Assembly: GCA_018127705.1 (NCBI GenBank)
Contig: CP072328.1
Location: forward strand, 930,001 to 994,000
Reading direction: 5' to 3'
DNA length: 64,000 nt
From: TM7 phylum sp. oral taxon 349
GTDB lineage: Bacteria; Patescibacteriota; Saccharimonadia; Saccharimonadales; Saccharimonadaceae
Of the stretch, positions 16,390-24,898 are shown one piece after another (position 1 is the first letter of the stretch; every line of letters begins with the position of its first letter). The translations under genes were made by a program, and so were the position numbers. Below the pieces are notes generated by a model that saw only the letters and a program-made list of their open reading frames with translations, searched no databases and had not been told where the DNA came from.

Positions 16390-16854
16390 TTACAACTGCT
16401 GGCAGAATGCTGAACCGTTACCAGCCTCAACTCGTGTTACAAGAGCGTACTGACGCGCCGTACCAACTCTTAAGTTAAACGTACCGCTACCTCCCTGTTC
16501 ACCGCAAGTCGCTCTTGGGTAGATATCAATAGTAGCATCAGTTACAGTAACCGCCTGAGCTGCCGTCAGAGCTGCCCTCACATTCACGGTTGTTGTATTT
16601 CTAGAAACGTGATTCTCCCAATACGGACGTAGCGCAGTATCAGTCAAAGTAGCCGCCCCTCTGTTGTTACTCGTCCAGCTATTTATTGCCGACGCCACCG
16701 TGCTCACATCTTCTTTGCGCGCTGTGTCACGCTGGCTGCTCTGCAATGCCGGCAGTGCGATAAACACCATCAAAAATATCAATGCCGCGATTGCCAGCAC
16801 GAGCACGACTTCAATAATCGTAAATCCACGCTCTTTAAGTTGTTGTTTGCTCAT
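16390..16854 (-). CDS. Major type IV pilin
   Basis: 154 residues, the typical size of a major pilin. Leader MSKQQLKERG, cleavage before FTIIEVVLVLAIAALIFLMVFIALPALQ (F1, Glu5, long hydrophobic helix). The globular part has a single cysteine pair, ATCGEQGG and FCQQL at the C-terminus, which fits the usual disulfide-bonded D-region. It has its own promoter inside the locus, a good ribosome binding site (AAAGGTGG) and a hairpin after it, all signs of higher expression than the assembly genes. It probably forms the filament; the family has several similar pseudopilins, so role is by context. Confidence 0.85.
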   Translation of the reverse strand: MSKQQLKERGFTIIEVVLVLAIAALIFLMVFIALPALQSSQRDTARKEDVSTVASAINSWTSNNRGAATLTDTALRPYWENHVSRNTTTVNVRAALTAAQAVTVTDATIDIYPRATCGEQGGSGTFNLRVGTARQYALVTRVEAGNGSAFCQQL

Positions 16855-16899
16855 ATTCCCGTTCCACCTTTCTTATGAACACTTCTTATGGTTATATCC

Positions 16900-16928
16900 A
16901 GCATAACGCACGAGTGCGTCATTGTCCA
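16900..16928 (-). promoter_or_regulatory. Major pilin promoter with a palindrome in the spacer
   Basis: On the minus strand TGGACA (16923-16928) and TATGCT (16900-16905) with 17 bp between. The spacer holds the perfect 14-bp palindrome ACGCACGAGTGCGT (16906-16919), a possible operator. Confidence 0.7.
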
Positions 16929-16936
16929 GAGCTTCG

Positions 16937-18145
16937 TTAGTGAATCTTAGTCACTAAGCCATAAATAGGATACAAAATTGCCCCGATCAAGCCACCCGCA
17001 AAAATAGCTAAAACAACCATTAACGCCGGTTCAATCATCGTCGAGATCGCTTTAATCTGCTCGTCAAGCTCATCCTCGTAAACTTGCGCTGTCTTACCCA
17101 TCATCTCATCAATTTTACCCGACTGCTCGCCGATTTTTATCATCTGCGGCACCATAAGCAGAATATAGTCCTCGTGTTCAAGAGCCGCCGAAAGTGCCTT
17201 GCCACTTTGCACTTTACCAGCAGCGCGCGTAATCTCTTCGCTTACAATCACATTATTCACGGCTTCGGATGATATCTTAAGCATATCAAGCATCGGCACG
17301 CCCGTTGCCAAAAGCGTCTGTCCAGTACGCGTAAACCGTGCCATATACAGACGGCGCATCATGCCGTTAAACGGTGGCATATTGAGCTTAATCGTATCAA
17401 GCGTACGAATACCAGCATCTGTTTTGAAGTACTGCCGCGCAAAGTATGCAATAACCGCTAGAATAATGAGCGCCAGCCACCAAAACTTTATCATAAAGTT
17501 TGATACTGATATGAGAACAGCTGTTAGAAGTGGCAACGTTTCTTTCATGTCACTGTACAGTTTTTCGACTTGCGGCACAATGGTAAATATCATAAATAGC
17601 ATGACCGCAACCATTACAACGAGCACGATTGCCGGGTATATCATAGCGCCGCGGATTTTACTAAGCATAGCAGCGTCTTTTTCTTGCTGGGCGGCAATAC
17701 GCTTAAGCGCTTCATCAAGCGTGCCAGACGCTTCGCCGGCAGTAACAAGCGCGATATAAATTTTATTGAACACCTCCGGATGTTTTGAAAAAGCACTCGA
17801 TAGAGTTTTACCGCCCTCGACATCCGCAACAATCTCTTGAATAACCTCTTGCATACGCTTATTGCTCGTCTGGTCAAGCACAGTACGTAAACTCTGCGTT
17901 AGCGGCAACCCCGCGCCAATCAACGTCGCAAGTTGGCGCGAAAATACGATTTTGTCTTTGTTAGTAATACGATTTGCAAACCGCGCAAAGACATTGTTAT
18001 CGCCGCCCTCTTCCTTAATCGTGAGCGGCATATAGCCCTGCTCAATCAATACTTTTGCCGCCGATGTTTCAGAATCCGCCTGCACAAGCGACTTTACGAT
18101 TTCGCCTGTCGCTTTGTCGCGCGCTTCGTAGTTAAATTTTTTCAC
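16937..18145 (-). CDS. pilC: Type IV pilus inner-membrane platform protein
   Basis: 402 residues, the standard GspF/PilC length. Two T2SSF domains: residues about 65-190 (IVFSRQLATLIGAGLPLTQSL ... GEASGTLDEALKRIAAQQEKD) and about 265-395 (FTRTGQTLLATGVPMLDMLKIS ... IGEQSGKIDEMM), each followed by membrane helices (IYPAIVLVVMVAVMLFMIFTIV and ALMVVLAIFAGGLIGAILYPIY). It anchors the PilB and PilT motors to the membrane and moves pilin subunits. It begins 3 nt after pilT ends, in the same operon. Confidence 0.95.
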   Translation of the reverse strand: MKKFNYEARDKATGEIVKSLVQADSETSAAKVLIEQGYMPLTIKEEGGDNNVFARFANRITNKDKIVFSRQLATLIGAGLPLTQSLRTVLDQTSNKRMQEVIQEIVADVEGGKTLSSAFSKHPEVFNKIYIALVTAGEASGTLDEALKRIAAQQEKDAAMLSKIRGAMIYPAIVLVVMVAVMLFMIFTIVPQVEKLYSDMKETLPLLTAVLISVSNFMIKFWWLALIILAVIAYFARQYFKTDAGIRTLDTIKLNMPPFNGMMRRLYMARFTRTGQTLLATGVPMLDMLKISSEAVNNVIVSEEITRAAGKVQSGKALSAALEHEDYILLMVPQMIKIGEQSGKIDEMMGKTAQVYEDELDEQIKAISTMIEPALMVVLAIFAGGLIGAILYPIYGLVTKIH

Positions 18146-18148
18146 ACT

Positions 18149-19219
18149 TTACCCCCTCATCAACCTTTCAAACTCCGTCAGATCAACAGCGAATTCCCGT
18201 GCGTTATCGTACGTAATCGTACCGCTTTGTACCAAATTTACAAGCGTACGATCCATCGTCTGCATACCCTGATCGGCGCCAGTTTGAATAATTGCGTCAA
18301 GCTGATGGCTCTTGCCTTCACGAATAACGTTGCGAACTGCCGGATTTGCTACCAAAATTTCAGCCGCAACAACGCGTCCGCCACCAATTGACGGTACTAA
18401 ACGCTGCGAGCAAATACCCATCAAGATATTTGCGAGCTGCGCGCGGATTTGCGGCTGCTGGTGCGGCGGAAAGACGTCGATCATACGATCAATACTTTGT
18501 GCTGCTGAGTTAGTGTGCAACGTCGCAAACACTAAGTGCCCCGTTTCAGCAATCGTGATCGCCGCCGAAATCGTCTCAAGATCACGCATCTCTCCAATCA
18601 GCACGACATCCGGATCTTGGCGCAAGCTTGAACGCAGCGCCGCCGAAAACGAGTACGTATCATAGTGGACTTCACGCTGTACTACTACTGACTTCTTTGA
18701 CTTATGTGTAAATTCAATCGGATCTTCAATCGTGATGATATGCTGCGCCTTTTCGCTATTAACTTTATCAACAAGCGCTGCAAGCGTCGTCGACTTACCA
18801 GAACCAGTTGGTCCGGTTACGAGTACAAGTCCGCGCGGATAATCTGCAAACGATAAGACCACTGGTGGCAGCCCAAGTTCTTGCACAGACTTAATTTCAT
18901 TTGGGATTAAGCGCAGCGCCGCCGCCAGATTACCGCGCTCATGGAATGCGTTCACACGGAAACGCCCAAGATCGCCAAACGCAAAGCTAAAGTCAAACTC
19001 TTTATCTTTCAGCAAGATCTGTTGCTGGTCTTCATCAAGAATGCGAAACACTAACCGCTCTACTGTCGCTTCGTCAAGCGACTGCGTCCCCGCAACCGGC
19101 GAAAGCGAACCATCAACACGCAGCATCGGAGGCAATCCAACCTGAATATGTAAGTCGCTCGCATGTTTCTTAACAACTTCCTCAAGCAATATCTCCATCA
19201 TAAGTTCTTCGTTTTGCAT
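18149..19219 (-). CDS. pilT: Pilus retraction ATPase
   Basis: 356 residues. Hexameric ATPase that disassembles the pilus. Seen: N-terminal KHASDLHIQVGLPPMLRVDG (PAS-like domain), Walker A GPTGSGKSTTLAAL near residue 130, Asp box ITIEDPIEFTH, Walker B RQDPDVVLIGEMRDLETISA, His box TGHLVFATLHTNSAAQSIDR, and a variant of the PilT-specific AIRNLIRE motif, reading AVRNVIREGKSHQLD. The presence of PilT means that the pili can retract, which is required for twitching and for DNA uptake. Confidence 0.95.
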   Translation of the reverse strand: MQNEELMMEILLEEVVKKHASDLHIQVGLPPMLRVDGSLSPVAGTQSLDEATVERLVFRILDEDQQQILLKDKEFDFSFAFGDLGRFRVNAFHERGNLAAALRLIPNEIKSVQELGLPPVVLSFADYPRGLVLVTGPTGSGKSTTLAALVDKVNSEKAQHIITIEDPIEFTHKSKKSVVVQREVHYDTYSFSAALRSSLRQDPDVVLIGEMRDLETISAAITIAETGHLVFATLHTNSAAQSIDRMIDVFPPHQQPQIRAQLANILMGICSQRLVPSIGGGRVVAAEILVANPAVRNVIREGKSHQLDAIIQTGADQGMQTMDRTLVNLVQSGTITYDNAREFAVDLTEFERLMRG

Positions 19220-19234
19220 AGCCTTCCCTTTCTT

Positions 19235-21001
19235 TTATGCGGTGTCTGCCGACGTCACGCGATTAACTTCTTCCAATGTGGTGATTCCTGTTAGCGCCTT
19301 TAGATAACCATCTTGACGCATCGTAATCATACCTTGCTCAATTGCCTTATGCTGTATTTCGGCGCTTGTAGCACGTTTCACAATTAAATTCTGAATTGCT
19401 TCGGTTACATCCATCACCTCAAAAATACCAGCGCGACCAGCGTATCCATGTGGCGTTGCCGGCGTATCGCGCCCCTTCACTAAAGTATAAGCGGTTTGAC
19501 CGGCAAGTGGCAAGTCTTTATAGCCTAAATCCGCCGAAATGTTCGCGACTTCCTCTTTTGTCTTCGGCAGTAAATGCCCGACCGTTTCTTTAATCATCTG
19601 CGTTTCAAGCGGCGTCGACCAATATGCATCACGTCGATTCGCCACGCGCCGCACAAGTCGCTGACCGATAATTGTATTAACCGTGCTTGCGATCAAAAAT
19701 GGCTCAATTCCCATATCCAACAAGCGTGGCAACACACCTGCCGCCGAGTTTGTATGCAGTGTTGAAAACACTAAGTGCCCTGTCAGCGCTGCCTGCACAC
19801 CAAGGTTCGCAGTTTCGCCGTCACGCATCTCACCAACCATTACCACATCTGGATCTTGACGCAGAATTGAGCGTAGTCCATTTGCAAACGTCAACCCAAC
19901 ATCAGTATTAACCTGAATCTGGTTCACGCCGTCCATCTTATACTCAACCGGATCCTCAAGCGTGACAATATTAATTGCGTCCGTTTTAATTTCCTTAATC
20001 AACGCATATAAGCTCGTCGATTTACCGCTTCCTGTTGGACCACTTGTCAACACCATGCCGTTCGGTCGCTTGATACCCTTGCGAATCGTGCGGAGCGAGC
20101 GTCCAGCGTATCCCATTTGTTCTAGATCAAACAAATTTCCCGCTTTATCAAGCAGGCGAATAACAACCTGCTCACCCCACACTACCGGACTAATTGCAAT
20201 ACGTAGGTCAACTTCTTTATCGCTTACGCGCACTGTGAATTGTCCGTCCTGCGGAATACGATGCTCATCAATCTTTAAGTTGGATAAAATCTTTATACGG
20301 CTCACCAGTGCTGGCTCAATACTTTTTGGCAGCTGCATCACTTCGCGTAGCACACCATCAATACGACAGCGGATCTTCAGCGATTTTTCAAGCGGCTCAA
20401 TATGAACATCGCTTGCGCGGCTCTTTACGGCATATTCAAGCACTGTACTTAGTGCTCGGCTAATCGGCGAGTCTTGCACGATTGTTTTTATATCGCGTGC
20501 CGCTTCCTGCGCCGCTTCTGCCTGTGAGACTTGCGCCGCCTCATCAACGCTTGATAGATCGGTCTTATACTGATCAAGTACGTGACGCACACCTGCTTCC
20601 GATGCCATAAAGACTTTCAGAGGTCGCTGAATACGGTTCGCTAGGTAATCAACCGCCTGCACATTATTCGCATCAATCATCGCTACAGCGAGGCGATTCT
20701 GCACCTCGGCAAGTGGCACTGCCATGAACCGCTCAGCAATATCGGACGGCAATAGCGACAAAATGCTCTGATCAATGATACTTGACGTTAAATTAACATA
20801 CGGTACACCCGATACCTGTGCAATTGCGTGCGTCAATAGCTCTTCATCAATCGTTCCGTTCGACGTGAGCGTCGCAAGGAGAGGCGTGTTACTCTGCTTC
20901 GCTGCTTGCGCTGCCCGTTTGATGACATCACGAGAAACAAGCCCTTCGTCCGTTAAGAGCTTGATAAGCTTCTCTTGCATATCATCGGTCATCAACGCCA
21001 T
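19235..21001 (-). CDS. pilB: Pilus extension ATPase
   Basis: 588 residues. Extension motor of the pilus. N-terminal MshE-like domain (about residues 10-150), then KSRASDVHIEPLEKSLKIRCRIDGVLREV, Walker A SGPTGSGKSTSLYAL, Asp box VTLEDPVEYKMDGV, Walker B RQDPDVVMVGEMRDGETA and His box TGHLVFSTLHTNSAAGV. PilB and GspE normally have a zinc-binding CxxC...CxxC after IGQRLVRR; here that segment (ANRRDAYWSTPLETQ ... GYAGRAGIFEV) has no cysteine at all. Ends are complete, so this is a natural Zn-less variant. Confidence 0.95.
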   Translation of the reverse strand: MALMTDDMQEKLIKLLTDEGLVSRDVIKRAAQAAKQSNTPLLATLTSNGTIDEELLTHAIAQVSGVPYVNLTSSIIDQSILSLLPSDIAERFMAVPLAEVQNRLAVAMIDANNVQAVDYLANRIQRPLKVFMASEAGVRHVLDQYKTDLSSVDEAAQVSQAEAAQEAARDIKTIVQDSPISRALSTVLEYAVKSRASDVHIEPLEKSLKIRCRIDGVLREVMQLPKSIEPALVSRIKILSNLKIDEHRIPQDGQFTVRVSDKEVDLRIAISPVVWGEQVVIRLLDKAGNLFDLEQMGYAGRSLRTIRKGIKRPNGMVLTSGPTGSGKSTSLYALIKEIKTDAINIVTLEDPVEYKMDGVNQIQVNTDVGLTFANGLRSILRQDPDVVMVGEMRDGETANLGVQAALTGHLVFSTLHTNSAAGVLPRLLDMGIEPFLIASTVNTIIGQRLVRRVANRRDAYWSTPLETQMIKETVGHLLPKTKEEVANISADLGYKDLPLAGQTAYTLVKGRDTPATPHGYAGRAGIFEVMDVTEAIQNLIVKRATSAEIQHKAIEQGMITMRQDGYLKALTGITTLEEVNRVTSADTA

Positions 21002-21016
21002 GCGAATATGCTCCGA

Positions 21017-21244
21017 CTAGCTCGACGATTGTCCGATAACTGTTTCAACTGTTGGGTTGATCGCTTTGGAATTAAACGTATCCTCGCTTGGTTTTTCGAC
21101 AGTATCGCTAATTTTTTCAATCGTATCAACCTGCGTGCCTTTTGACGACACTTTTAGCGCCGGGATGTTATCAGCAATCAAAAACGCCGATAACATTGAT
21201 ATCCCAGCGATCAGCACAAGCATCGCAATATCGGTCTTTTTCAC
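21017..21244 (-). CDS. Small bitopic protein of the pilus operon (PilP position)
   Basis: 75 residues: one N-terminal membrane helix (DIAMLVLIAGISMLSAFLIA) followed by a Ser/Thr/Glu-rich extracytoplasmic tail (KVSSKGTQVDTIEKISDTVEKPSEDTF). It starts within the last 4 nt of the PilO-like gene and ends 15 nt before pilB, so it belongs to the operon. The place in the order is that of PilP in Gram-negative operons, but PilP is a lipoprotein with a beta-domain and this protein is too short for that. Unknown, probably a small alignment-complex subunit. Confidence 0.75.
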   Translation of the reverse strand: MKKTDIAMLVLIAGISMLSAFLIADNIPALKVSSKGTQVDTIEKISDTVEKPSEDTFNSKAINPTVETVIGQSSS

Positions 21245-21924
21245 GGCTTTACCTCTTTCTTCGTTAACTGAATAGTTTTTGCCGGCAAATAATATCCATG
21301 TCCGTTTACCGTCATAACAACGCGCGAGTCCCCTTGTTCAATCGTCATCGCATCAATATCAATCACTCGGATAGATTTCTCAAGGTTTTTCAATACATCA
21401 CGGAGCGCATCTGGGTTCGCTGCTGATATCGACATTGTAAATGGAATTTGCTGTACGCCCTTGACGCTTGATCCCAACTTTGCCGTATCGTCACTAGTCG
21501 CAACATCTTCGCCAACTTGGAATGATTCAAGCTTCACATCCGACGTCCGCGCCACTAAACTCTGCACTGATGCGCCAAGCGCAAGCGCATTATTGTCCGC
21601 CGGCAAGGCATCCAGTATAACGCGCAGCGGTTCCTCGTTATCATTCAGTTTCACCGAGCTAAGTGCCGCATTAGTATTCAAGACACGAATTTCATCGCGT
21701 AGCTTATCAACCGCTTTGTTATTCGCCTGAAGTGTATTCACGGTATTCTGCTTTTCAACTACCACTTTCGATTCAAACACGATGCGCTGTATCAAGAATC
21801 CCGCAACCACAACCGCAAAACCGGCGATCACTGACGCACCGGCTACCCAGGCAAACATTGTGCGACCTGATTTATAGATTTGTTGCCGCTTGCCAGCTGA
21901 TTGATCTTTTTTTACCTCCGGCAT
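21241..21924 (-). CDS. pilO: PilO-like pilus alignment protein
   Basis: 227 residues. A short basic cytoplasmic N-terminus, one membrane helix (MFAWVAGASVIAGFAVVVAGFLIQRIVF), a coiled-coil-like segment (VVEKQNTVNTLQANNKAVDKLRDEIRVL) and a C-terminal alpha/beta domain with PFTMSISAANPDALRDVLKNLEKSIRVIDI, the ferredoxin-like fold expected of PilO. By family it pairs with PilN to link the motor platform to the envelope. It sits 2 nt after PilN and overlaps the next gene by 4 nt. Confidence 0.75.
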   Translation of the reverse strand: MPEVKKDQSAGKRQQIYKSGRTMFAWVAGASVIAGFAVVVAGFLIQRIVFESKVVVEKQNTVNTLQANNKAVDKLRDEIRVLNTNAALSSVKLNDNEEPLRVILDALPADNNALALGASVQSLVARTSDVKLESFQVGEDVATSDDTAKLGSSVKGVQQIPFTMSISAANPDALRDVLKNLEKSIRVIDIDAMTIEQGDSRVVMTVNGHGYYLPAKTIQLTKKEVKP

Positions 21925-21926
21925 GA

Positions 21927-22649
21927 TTATTTTTCCTCCTTTTTCGACGAATTCGACGAAAATAGTCCGTCCGGTACATGCGTCTTTGAGTCGGTCACGT
22001 CGATACTGCTGGTCGGCGTCACGATCGTAACATTTTTGTACCCATTCGACGTCAGCTCTTTCGGATATGAGAATGTCAGTGTAAAATGCAGCGCTGTTGA
22101 ACCGTCAGATTCCTGCGCATACGTCGTATTCGTAATCGTCACTTCGCTTGCGAGCGGCACCTCTTTTGTCGATGAGTCATCGCGATATTGAATTTTTGTA
22201 TTCAAAATCGTCTTTTTCATAATGTCAGTCGCCGTGAAGCTATTTGCCGCTGATCCGTCAATTGCAATTGACGTTTCCGACGGTTTAAACCGAATCGTCG
22301 AAATCTTGATATTATTTGGGGCTGGCGGATTAACCGCGCTCACAACCTCAAACACACGCGAATTGATGCCGCGCGCTTTGTCCAACTCTGACACATGCGC
22401 TAACTGATTTTGAATTGTCACTATATCATTCACACCTGATTGTCCGCTTAGCTGGCGGTAACCCGACTTAATCTCGCCGTCTTTTACTAATCCTGCAGCG
22501 CTGATCGCGCCAAGTCCGACGCCAAGCACCGCAATTGCACCGCCGGCAACAATCATCACCATGATCGATACCGACACCACCATATTGCGCATCCGCTGGG
22601 CGCGCAGATATTCGCGTTTTACATCCGGAATCAGGTTTACTTCAATCAT
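21927..22649 (-). CDS. pilN: PilN-like pilus alignment protein
   Basis: 240 residues. It begins MIEVNLIPDVKREYLRAQRMRN, the INLLP-type motif by which PilN binds PilM in the cytoplasm, then a membrane helix (VVSVSIMVMIVAGGAIAVLGVGLGAI) and a coiled-coil plus ferredoxin-like part (NNIKISTIRFKPSETSIAIDGSA ... HFTLTFSY). The overlap with pilM is ATGA (22646-22649), consistent with a tight PilM-PilN pair. Confidence 0.85.
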   Translation of the reverse strand: MIEVNLIPDVKREYLRAQRMRNMVVSVSIMVMIVAGGAIAVLGVGLGAISAAGLVKDGEIKSGYRQLSGQSGVNDIVTIQNQLAHVSELDKARGINSRVFEVVSAVNPPAPNNIKISTIRFKPSETSIAIDGSAANSFTATDIMKKTILNTKIQYRDDSSTKEVPLASEVTITNTTYAQESDGSTALHFTLTFSYPKELTSNGYKNVTIVTPTSSIDVTDSKTHVPDGLFSSNSSKKEEK

Positions 22650-23698
22650 GAGAGATTCCTCCTTTTTGCTAAACCGATAGCCGTCGCATATTCAGCCGCG
22701 ACCGTCGCCAGATCTTGCTGTTCGGACTGCGACATCTGAATATTCTGCCATGGGTTCGCTGGCGACGCAGACGTATTCGTCTTATCCGAAAAATATGCAT
22801 CAAGCTGTGGAATCGTCGAGCCAAATCCAGAAAGCAGAATCTGCGACACATTGACGTTCGGATAGCGCGTCTGGAAAAACTTAATTGATTTTGACAACTC
22901 CGAGGCGAAACTATCAAGCGTCATTTCAATCGCACGGAATACTTGCCCTTCTAGTCGGTCTTTCGCGAGTCCGAATTTCAAAATAAACTGGCGCGCTTGG
23001 TCTTCCTGTACGCTTAAGTTTTGTACCGTAGCCTTAACAAGCGAATTCAGTCCCGTCGGGATCGTACGAATTAGCCGCGGCGTATCACCGTAGGTAATTG
23101 CAATGTCTGTCGAAAGTTCGCCCATGTCAACCAACATTAACGCAGTATTTGCCGAATTCGCCGGTACAAGCGCGCGCACCATCGCAAGCGGATCCGGCTC
23201 TTCAGCGATAACATTCAATCCAAGCGACTCGACCAACTCAAGTCGTTCCTCGCTATAGTCCTTCGATACGCTTGTTATCAAAACCTCTTCCTGATTCTGC
23301 GCTCGCAGCGAGCTACCTAAAAGCGCCCAGTCAACCTTAGCGTCATCCGTACCCATCGGTACGTACTGATCAATTTGGTATTTCATTGTTGCTTTTAGTT
23401 CGGCGTCAGACATCGTTGGAATGTCAACGACTGTCGTAAACGTCTTGCCAGACGGTAATCCGATCGCGACATTTTTTGTTTTAATGCCGCTTTGTCCGAC
23501 AGCGGTCATAATGACTTCGCCAAGTTGGCGGCGCGCCTCTGGCGAATCACTCGCGGTCACCTTGCGGTCAACAGGCACATAGCCGTGCGCCACAAGATTC
23601 CAACTATTCTGGCCAGCTGCAGATAACTGCAATACGCGCACTGCGTTGGTACCGATATCCAGTGCAAAAAAATCGCCCAGCCCTTTTTGAAATTTCAT
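22646..23698 (-). CDS. pilM: Type IV pilus actin-like assembly protein
   Basis: 350 residues. Actin/FtsA-fold cytoplasmic ATP-binding protein: FFALDIGTNAVRVLQLS (phosphate 1), GLPSGKTFTTVVDIPTMSDAEL, LMLVDMGELSTDIAITYGDTPRLIRTIPTG (phosphate 2) and ILLSGFGSTIPQLDAYF (adenosine motif). It recruits PilN. First gene of the operon; a promoter TTGTGT-17-CATAAT ends 8 nt before the ATG, so the operon mRNA would have almost no leader. The promoter region is shared with the divergent ychF. Confidence 0.93.
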   Translation of the reverse strand: MKFQKGLGDFFALDIGTNAVRVLQLSAAGQNSWNLVAHGYVPVDRKVTASDSPEARRQLGEVIMTAVGQSGIKTKNVAIGLPSGKTFTTVVDIPTMSDAELKATMKYQIDQYVPMGTDDAKVDWALLGSSLRAQNQEEVLITSVSKDYSEERLELVESLGLNVIAEEPDPLAMVRALVPANSANTALMLVDMGELSTDIAITYGDTPRLIRTIPTGLNSLVKATVQNLSVQEDQARQFILKFGLAKDRLEGQVFRAIEMTLDSFASELSKSIKFFQTRYPNVNVSQILLSGFGSTIPQLDAYFSDKTNTSASPANPWQNIQMSQSEQQDLATVAAEYATAIGLAKRRNLS

Positions 23699-23706
23699 AT
23701 GGCTCT

Positions 23707-23735
23707 ATTATGCATAAGTTTTTCGAAAAACACAA
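23707..23735 (-). promoter_or_regulatory. Promoter of the type IV pilus operon
   Basis: Minus strand: TTGTGT (23730-23735), 17-bp spacer, CATAAT (23707-23712), then 8 nt to the pilM ATG at 23698. Confidence 0.6.
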
Positions 23736-23775
23736 GCATTTCACCAGTTTTCTCCTGTGCGGTATACTAGATAAT

Positions 23776-24873
23776 ATGAGTCTATCAATTGGAATTGTTG
23801 GCTTGCCTAATGTCGGCAAGTCTACGCTATTTAATGCTTTAACAAACAATGATATTTTAGCGGCAAATTATCCATTCGCTACGATTGAACCGAATACTGG
23901 CGTCGTGCCTGTCCCAGACAAACGACTGGAGACGCTCGCGACGATGTATCATGCCGAAAAAATAGTTCCCGCAACTGTAACGTTCGTCGACATTGCAGGA
24001 CTCGTCGCAGGCGCAGCAAACGGCGAAGGTTTAGGAAATAAATTTCTCGCAAATATACGAAACTGCGACGCAATTGTGCATATTGTACGCGCATTTGCGC
24101 ACGGCGATATTGTTCATGTAGAAAATAGCGTCAATCCAAAGCGCGATATTGAAACGATCAATACCGAGCTTATTCTCGCCGATATTCAAACGCTTGAAAC
24201 GCGGTTGGCGCGCCTCGCAAAAGAAGCAAAAGCAAACCCTCAAGCGCTCGCTACGCATGAACGCCTTCAGACGATTATGGCGCAGCTGCAGAACAGCACA
24301 CCAATCAACGAAATGGCCGCCGTTGCTACCGACGATATCGCCGATCTTCATCTACTCACCGCCAAGCCAGTTATTTATGTATTCAATGTGAATGAGGAAA
24401 CGTTATCAGACGATGCGACCAAGCAAGAATTACGCGCGCTCGTGCCGCATGCACGCAGCTTATTTATTTGTGCGAAGCTTGAGGACGAGCTCAAAGGGCT
24501 CAACGAAAGCGATGCGCTTGAACTATTGCAAAGTTATGATGTGCCGGAAACGGGATTGACGCAAATGATTCACGCCGCCTATGATATCCTCGGATTACAA
24601 AGCTATCTAACTGCTGGACCGAAAGAAGTGCGCGCCTGGACAATTCATCAAGGATGGACTGCACCGCAAGCTGCTGGCGTTATCCACAGCGATTTTGAGC
24701 GCGGATTTATCGCCGCACAAATCGTTAGCTATCACGACCTTGTAGCCGCTGGCTCAGAAGCAGCCGCACGCGCCGCCGGCAAAATCCGCACCGAAGGTAA
24801 AGATTACGTCATGCAGCCCGACGATGTCGTTGAATTTCGATTCAATGTTTCGCCCACCCCATTTAACACCTAG
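23776..24873 (+). CDS. ychF: Obg-family GTPase/ATPase YchF
   Basis: 365 residues from the ATG at 23776. G-protein motifs: GLPNVGKSTLFNALT (P-loop), VDIAGLVAGAANGEGLGNKF (G3), and in the G4 position VIYVFNVNEE, the NxxE variant that switches YchF/OLA1 from GTP to ATP. A TGS domain ends the protein (RAWTIHQGWTAPQAAGVIHSDFERGFIAAQ ... GKDYVMQPDDVVEFRFNV). Ribosome-associated, involved in stress responses. A longer open frame reaches back to 23662 but overlaps pilM; TATACT at 23763-23768 lies 7 nt before the chosen ATG, so a leaderless mRNA is likely. Confidence 0.95.
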   Translation: MSLSIGIVGLPNVGKSTLFNALTNNDILAANYPFATIEPNTGVVPVPDKRLETLATMYHAEKIVPATVTFVDIAGLVAGAANGEGLGNKFLANIRNCDAIVHIVRAFAHGDIVHVENSVNPKRDIETINTELILADIQTLETRLARLAKEAKANPQALATHERLQTIMAQLQNSTPINEMAAVATDDIADLHLLTAKPVIYVFNVNEETLSDDATKQELRALVPHARSLFICAKLEDELKGLNESDALELLQSYDVPETGLTQMIHAAYDILGLQSYLTAGPKEVRAWTIHQGWTAPQAAGVIHSDFERGFIAAQIVSYHDLVAAGSEAAARAAGKIRTEGKDYVMQPDDVVEFRFNVSPTPFNT

Positions 24874-24898
24874 CCTTATATGATTTTCAATTAGCTAC

